64,000 bases of DNA, from contig NZ_LQNT01000009.1 in assembly GCF_001619585.1 (NCBI RefSeq), positions 682,001 through 746,000 on the forward strand, in the 5' to 3' direction. Origin of the DNA: Bhargavaea cecembensis. GTDB taxonomy: Bacteria; Bacillota; Bacilli; Bacillales_A; Planococcaceae. Positions 60,264-64,000 of the stretch are shown piece after piece (position 1 is the first letter of the stretch; every line of letters begins with the position of its first letter). The notes under the pieces were generated by a model. It was not told the DNA's origin. It worked only from the letters and a program-made list of their open reading frames with translations, and made no database searches. Made by a program: the position numbers and the translations under genes.

Positions 60264-62663
60264 TTACTTAATGACCTTCACATATGAAGTGCCTTGCGGT
60301 CCGCCGCTAACCCATGCCAACTTGCCGTTGTAATACACCTGATACCATTCATTGCTACGGATCATTGCGCCTCCCTCTTCAAGGGCGACAGCGATCTGGG
60401 TACCGGCTGCAAATTGACCGATTCTCGGCTGTGCCGTATTTGAATCCGGTCGGACGTTCAAGGTCACCGTTGCTTCAATCAGATTGAGAAGCTCGACGTA
60501 ATCAGAGGTCATCCATCCCGTGTCGGAACCTGCCTTCACTTTGTACCAGCCGCCGGTTGTTTCAAGAACGCTGACGCGTGTGCCCGCACTGACGGTCCGG
60601 ATCACACTGGCAGACCCTTTTTCAGTGCTTGGCTCCGTCCTGATATTCACATTGGCTGTTGTCTTTCCTTCGGTGTTTGCAGGGAAAGCTGATGACTTCA
60701 CTGTCAATTCTTTCGGATCACCGGGGCGTGTTGAGTCGCCAGGCTGATTTTGATATTTAGGGATTTCAAACTCAAGGATGAAATTACTCATCTCCTGATA
60801 GATTTGAGCGATTTTGTTGGCCTGGATTTCAGCCCATCTGACATGGGTTGCATACTGGTGCGTCGCCGGTGCATCAGGATTCCAACGCATTTTATAGAGT
60901 GTATCCTGTCCCCTGGCAATGTAATTCACACCGACTTGTTGCGCTCCGCCTATAATTGCAGCGGATGGGGTAAACCAATTTTGGTCAAATGCGTATTTCG
61001 CTCCGCAATCAATTGGGCATTCATCCCTCGCACCATAGCCGTACATATTATAAACTTTACCAATCGTCGCTGCAGTTTCAGTAATCTTACCGGCCGCATC
61101 CCTCGTAATATTCCCTTTGTTGTCTACCGGGATCCCGTTGGCCAGCACAGAGGTGCCGTTTCCGGTCTCGTGAAGAGTATGGGCAATCAGATAGGCTTCG
61201 TTTAGGCCGGCGGATATGCTGGCATCTACGAACGCCTGTCCTTCCCCTTCCAGAATCCCCTTACCCGAAAGCAGCTTTGCATTGATTTCTCTTGCGCTCA
61301 GACCGGCAGGAGACTTCAGGTTGAGGAATTGATAGTAGGCAGCGGTGCCTGCCGGGAAGTTGGAAGGGTTCGAATAATAGGCAACTTGTTCACGCGTAGC
61401 CGGAACTTTTCCGGCACCGTCACTCTTCGGGTCCACCTTCACTTGTTTATCCACAAAACTATCGAACGTGTATGAGTAAGATTTTGTTTTCACCACGTCC
61501 TTTGTCGTGATCTGTTCAGCGCGAATGAAGCCGCTATAGGTCCTTCCATTCAGGTTGACAGTTGCCTGGAACCAGTTTTTCGTATATGTCTTCAACTTAA
61601 CAGGATAGCCTTTGGGCACCGTCACCATTACACTGGATTTGTCAGAAGCGAGCTTATATAATCTGGAGTCGCTGAGGGTTCGGCCGTCCGCACTCTGTGT
61701 GTGGTCCAGCAACTGTTCCGTCTGATCCGTCTTAATATAACCGGTTCTCGCACGGCCATCCACGTATACAGTCGCCTGATACCAGCCGCTAGTGAACGTA
61801 CGGTAAGTGAGTTTTTTTCCTGCAGGATAAGTCTTTAATGGGGTCGTAGAAGTTGATGCCTTCGGATAGACTCCCGTCGGGCTGGCTGTTCCGATTCCGG
61901 AAAGCGTCACTTGATCCTTCACGGCATTCTCAACGTCACTGATATGTATGAAGCCCCTTCTTTTAACGCCTCCCACATATACATACGCCTCATGCCAGTT
62001 TGGAGAAAACGTATCATAGACGAGGATGGAACCCTCAGAATACGATTTCCAGACAGAACCCCGGGAACCATATCGGTAGACATTCGTCGGTCCCTTAAGG
62101 GCGACACCTTTCATCCGTTCCTGAGTCTCGAATGCTGTTTCGACATCATCCTTATGGATATACCCTTTCCGCTGTTTGCCATTCAGCCATACAGTAGCCT
62201 CATACCAATTGGCGGAGAAAGTACGATAAAGCAAGACTCGGCCCTGCCCGTAAGATTTCAGGGTTGAACTGCCCCGATAGGCGGAAGAATAGACACGGGT
62301 AGGATCTGCGACCGAAAGTCCTTTAAGTGCTGATTGTTCATTTGTAATTTCTTCAACATCCGCAGAGTGAATATACCCCGCCCGTGCTTTCCCGCCAACA
62401 TAGACTGTTGCTTTGTGCCAACCGGTTGCAGACGGTTCATAGATGAGGACGCGCCCGGCGGAATAAGACTTCCAGATCGAAGATTCCCTTGATGTATCCG
62501 AGTACACATTCGTGGGATTTTTGAGTGCCACCCCGCGTACATTCCCGGAAGCTGCAACCTCGTCAGCCGGCATCATCATCGGCAAGATTAAAACTAAACA
62601 TAAAAACATAAGAAGCCACGACCGTCGGCCGGATGGATACCCGGGCTGAACCGCATAATCCAT
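60264..62663 (-). CDS. Secreted GH73-type N-acetylglucosaminidase with five N-terminal wall-binding repeats
   Basis: A 799-residue exported cell-wall hydrolase. Signal peptide at about 15-39. Five GW/SH3-like repeats of about 70-75 residues follow (about 43-400), each with a pattern like TNVYS-x-SS-x-WKSY-x-GRVLIY, then W-x-(K/E)ATVYV-G-K-R-GYIH. After a linker the glucosaminidase domain (about 440-650) carries LIAHTLHETGNGTS with the catalytic Glu, and YNMYGYGARDECPIDCG. Two SH3b-like units close the protein (about 668-730 and 737-799). It should trim peptidoglycan glycan strands in growth or separation. AAAGGAGG lies 13 nt before the ATG, a long spacing. Confidence 0.88.
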   Translation of the reverse strand: MDYAVQPGYPSGRRSWLLMFLCLVLILPMMMPADEVAASGNVRGVALKNPTNVYSDTSRESSIWKSYSAGRVLIYEPSATGWHKATVYVGGKARAGYIHSADVEEITNEQSALKGLSVADPTRVYSSAYRGSSTLKSYGQGRVLLYRTFSANWYEATVWLNGKQRKGYIHKDDVETAFETQERMKGVALKGPTNVYRYGSRGSVWKSYSEGSILVYDTFSPNWHEAYVYVGGVKRRGFIHISDVENAVKDQVTLSGIGTASPTGVYPKASTSTTPLKTYPAGKKLTYRTFTSGWYQATVYVDGRARTGYIKTDQTEQLLDHTQSADGRTLSDSRLYKLASDKSSVMVTVPKGYPVKLKTYTKNWFQATVNLNGRTYSGFIRAEQITTKDVVKTKSYSYTFDSFVDKQVKVDPKSDGAGKVPATREQVAYYSNPSNFPAGTAAYYQFLNLKSPAGLSAREINAKLLSGKGILEGEGQAFVDASISAGLNEAYLIAHTLHETGNGTSVLANGIPVDNKGNITRDAAGKITETAATIGKVYNMYGYGARDECPIDCGAKYAFDQNWFTPSAAIIGGAQQVGVNYIARGQDTLYKMRWNPDAPATHQYATHVRWAEIQANKIAQIYQEMSNFILEFEIPKYQNQPGDSTRPGDPKELTVKSSAFPANTEGKTTANVNIRTEPSTEKGSASVIRTVSAGTRVSVLETTGGWYKVKAGSDTGWMTSDYVELLNLIEATVTLNVRPDSNTAQPRIGQFAAGTQIAVALEEGGAMIRSNEWYQVYYNGKLAWVSGGPQGTSYVKVIK

Positions 62664-62778
62664 ATGAAACTAGTAACCTCCTTTATCGTGATTAACAAGA
62701 ATAGTATCACACGAAAAGAAGAAAAAACTAAATTTCTGAAAATTTGTTTTTATGACCTATACAACTCACGGTCCCAGT

Positions 62779-62807
62779 TTGACAATTCTTTTAGTGAACC
62801 CTGATAT
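62779..62807 (+). promoter_or_regulatory. Probable promoter of the unidentified right-edge gene
   Basis: TTGACA at 62779-62784 and TGATAT at 62802-62807 with a 17-nt spacer; other -10-like hexamers overlap downstream. Confidence 0.5.
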
Positions 62808-62865
62808 GTTATGATATTCCTCATAAAACATTGATTTAAATCAAACCAATATAGGAGAAATAAAT

Positions 62866-64000
62866 ATGTCACCCATCCGAAAAAGAATACGAAAACAGCT
62901 AAGGAACATCAAGAAACGTTTTGTCAAAAAAGTTACTGTATCGGACGTTAAACAAAAAGGAGACGGGCTCGTTTTCCATCTTGATTTGAAAAACTTCTGG
63001 ACACCTTTAAAAAACATCTCTGTGACAGTAACGGAAGGTGAGCTGGAGAAGCCGGTTCCATATAAGCTGATCGACAAGCATCACCTCACCATTCATGTGC
63101 CCGAGTCCGCCCTCCAGGAACTCGACAACCGGTTAAAGGTGCAGCTATTTATCAATGGGCAGCGAATGTGGATCACCGTCTCAGACGATTTCTCGATGAA
63201 TGCCGCTTCCGGTATTCTGCTGGGCGGAAAATACATCATCACCCGAGTAGACCGTTCAATCCTGCTTTACAGGAAATTCGCCGAGCTGGAATTCCATGCC
63301 GAACCCCTTTCTGTGACAGAACAGTCCTCCGGTTACAGCCGGCTTGTCCTGCAAAGCAGCAAGCCCCTATCTTCGCGCTTACCGGACAATTCCATTGAAT
63401 TATACGCATTCCAGAATCATAAGCTCAGGATTCTTGATTGCCGCCTGATCGGTGATGATTGCATTGAAATCAATGACTTTACCGCCCTCTCACTTGGAAC
63501 GTGGAGATTGTTTATACAATGGGACGGTCGGCTTCAGCCGCTTGAGACAGATGGTACCAAGCAGGCAAAGCTTGAATCGTTCAACCATGCGATCACCCTC
63601 ATGAATCAGAACGGCTATGCCTGTTTATCCATGTCCGCCCATTCATTTAAGCCAGATACGATTCTGTTCAAGCAGGACGAAGAGTCCATCCACATCAATA
63701 TCTCAGCTGACCAAACGGAGGATGGCCTGATCCTGCAAATGGAAGATACACTTACACAAGAAACTTCGGCCTATCCATTAAGAAAGAACAGTGATCAAAA
63801 CTTTGCAGTTCTTCCTATAAAAGAGCTTGCGGACAACTTCTCCATCAAGCGCTTTTTTGTAGTATCCGACGGAGAGAAGCCCGTCAAAAAACAGTTCATC
63901 CTGGATCCCAAAATACTGGCCGGTGAATTTAGTTTTGAGCATATTATTGATTCACAGCTAATTCGTTTCAGATTCTACGTCCGGAAAGATGGATCTCTGG
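62866..64000 (+). CDS. Unidentified large protein, N-terminal part (runs off the right edge)
   Basis: At least 378 residues, open to the window end. ATG at 62866 is preceded by AGGAGAAATAA. The start is strongly basic (MSPIRKRIRKQLRNIKKR), with no signal peptide or membrane segment. The rest is predicted beta-rich and appears to contain repeated modules of roughly 90 residues with spaced aromatic and charged positions (for example LVFHLDLKNFW, ESIHINISAD, QLIRFRFYVRKDG). The layout recalls N-terminal regions of large teichoic-acid glycerophosphotransferase-like proteins, but no catalytic motif is visible here, so I give no function. Confidence 0.75.
   Translation, partial: MSPIRKRIRKQLRNIKKRFVKKVTVSDVKQKGDGLVFHLDLKNFWTPLKNISVTVTEGELEKPVPYKLIDKHHLTIHVPESALQELDNRLKVQLFINGQRMWITVSDDFSMNAASGILLGGKYIITRVDRSILLYRKFAELEFHAEPLSVTEQSSGYSRLVLQSSKPLSSRLPDNSIELYAFQNHKLRILDCRLIGDDCIEINDFTALSLGTWRLFIQWDGRLQPLETDGTKQAKLESFNHAITLMNQNGYACLSMSAHSFKPDTILFKQDEESIHINISADQTEDGLILQMEDTLTQETSAYPLRKNSDQNFAVLPIKELADNFSIKRFFVVSDGEKPVKKQFILDPKILAGEFSFEHIIDSQLIRFRFYVRKDGSL

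Overview
The window reads as chromosome of a moderately GC-rich, low-GC-phylum Gram-positive bacterium, most likely a Planococcaceae-type member of the Bacillales. This is an inference. It rests on strong AGGAGG-type ribosome binding sites, B. subtilis-like gene sets (yrrT-mccA-mccB, short HisG with HisZ, PHP-type HisJ, ureABCEFGD), lipoprotein signal peptides and cre/Pho-box-like sites. No rRNA, tRNA, insertion sequence or CRISPR array was seen.

Layout. (1) 1-10.1 kb: a histidine-utilisation operon on the minus strand (hutU, a YjiH-type membrane protein, hutI, an M20 metallopeptidase homologue, a permease, and hutH running off the left edge). It faces a divergent RocR-like sigma-54 activator, and a textbook -24/-12 promoter lies in front of hutU. 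This block looks more AT-rich than the rest. (2) 10.2-14.6 kb: the reverse transsulfuration genes yrrT-mccA-mccB, a hydratase of the fumarylacetoacetate hydrolase superfamily and a small lipoprotein. (3) 14.6-22.85 kb: complete histidine biosynthesis (hisC, divergent hisJ, then hisZGDBHAF-IE). hisC and hisZ share an operator-like palindrome. (4) 22.9-33.8 kb: a peptide/nickel-type ABC transporter, a two-repeat His-rich protein, and a complete urease operon ureABCEFGD. (5) 34.1-42.1 kb: an acyl-CoA synthetase, then a six-gene operon (PHP phosphoesterase, TIM-barrel isomerase-like protein, SurE, substrate-binding protein, fused permease, ATPase) preceded by four Pho-box-like hexamers. (6) 42.3-54.9 kb: a nine-gene LivKGFHM-type transporter plus KAS III-like / hydrolase / SDR / acyl-CoA ligase operon with a cre-like site, and a giant STAND-SARP regulator upstream. 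(7) 55.2-64 kb: gamma-glutamyltransferase, a YfcC-type carrier, a patatin, a GNAT acetyltransferase, a repeat-rich GH73 glucosaminidase and the start of an unidentified large protein.

The two most promising uncharacterised systems are the Pho-box-linked uptake/phosphoesterase operon (35.8-42.1 kb) and the KAS III-like/ABC-transporter operon (42.3-51.2 kb). Two intergenic loci flanking the latter carry degenerate 21-bp tandem repeat arrays that both end in an inverted partial copy.
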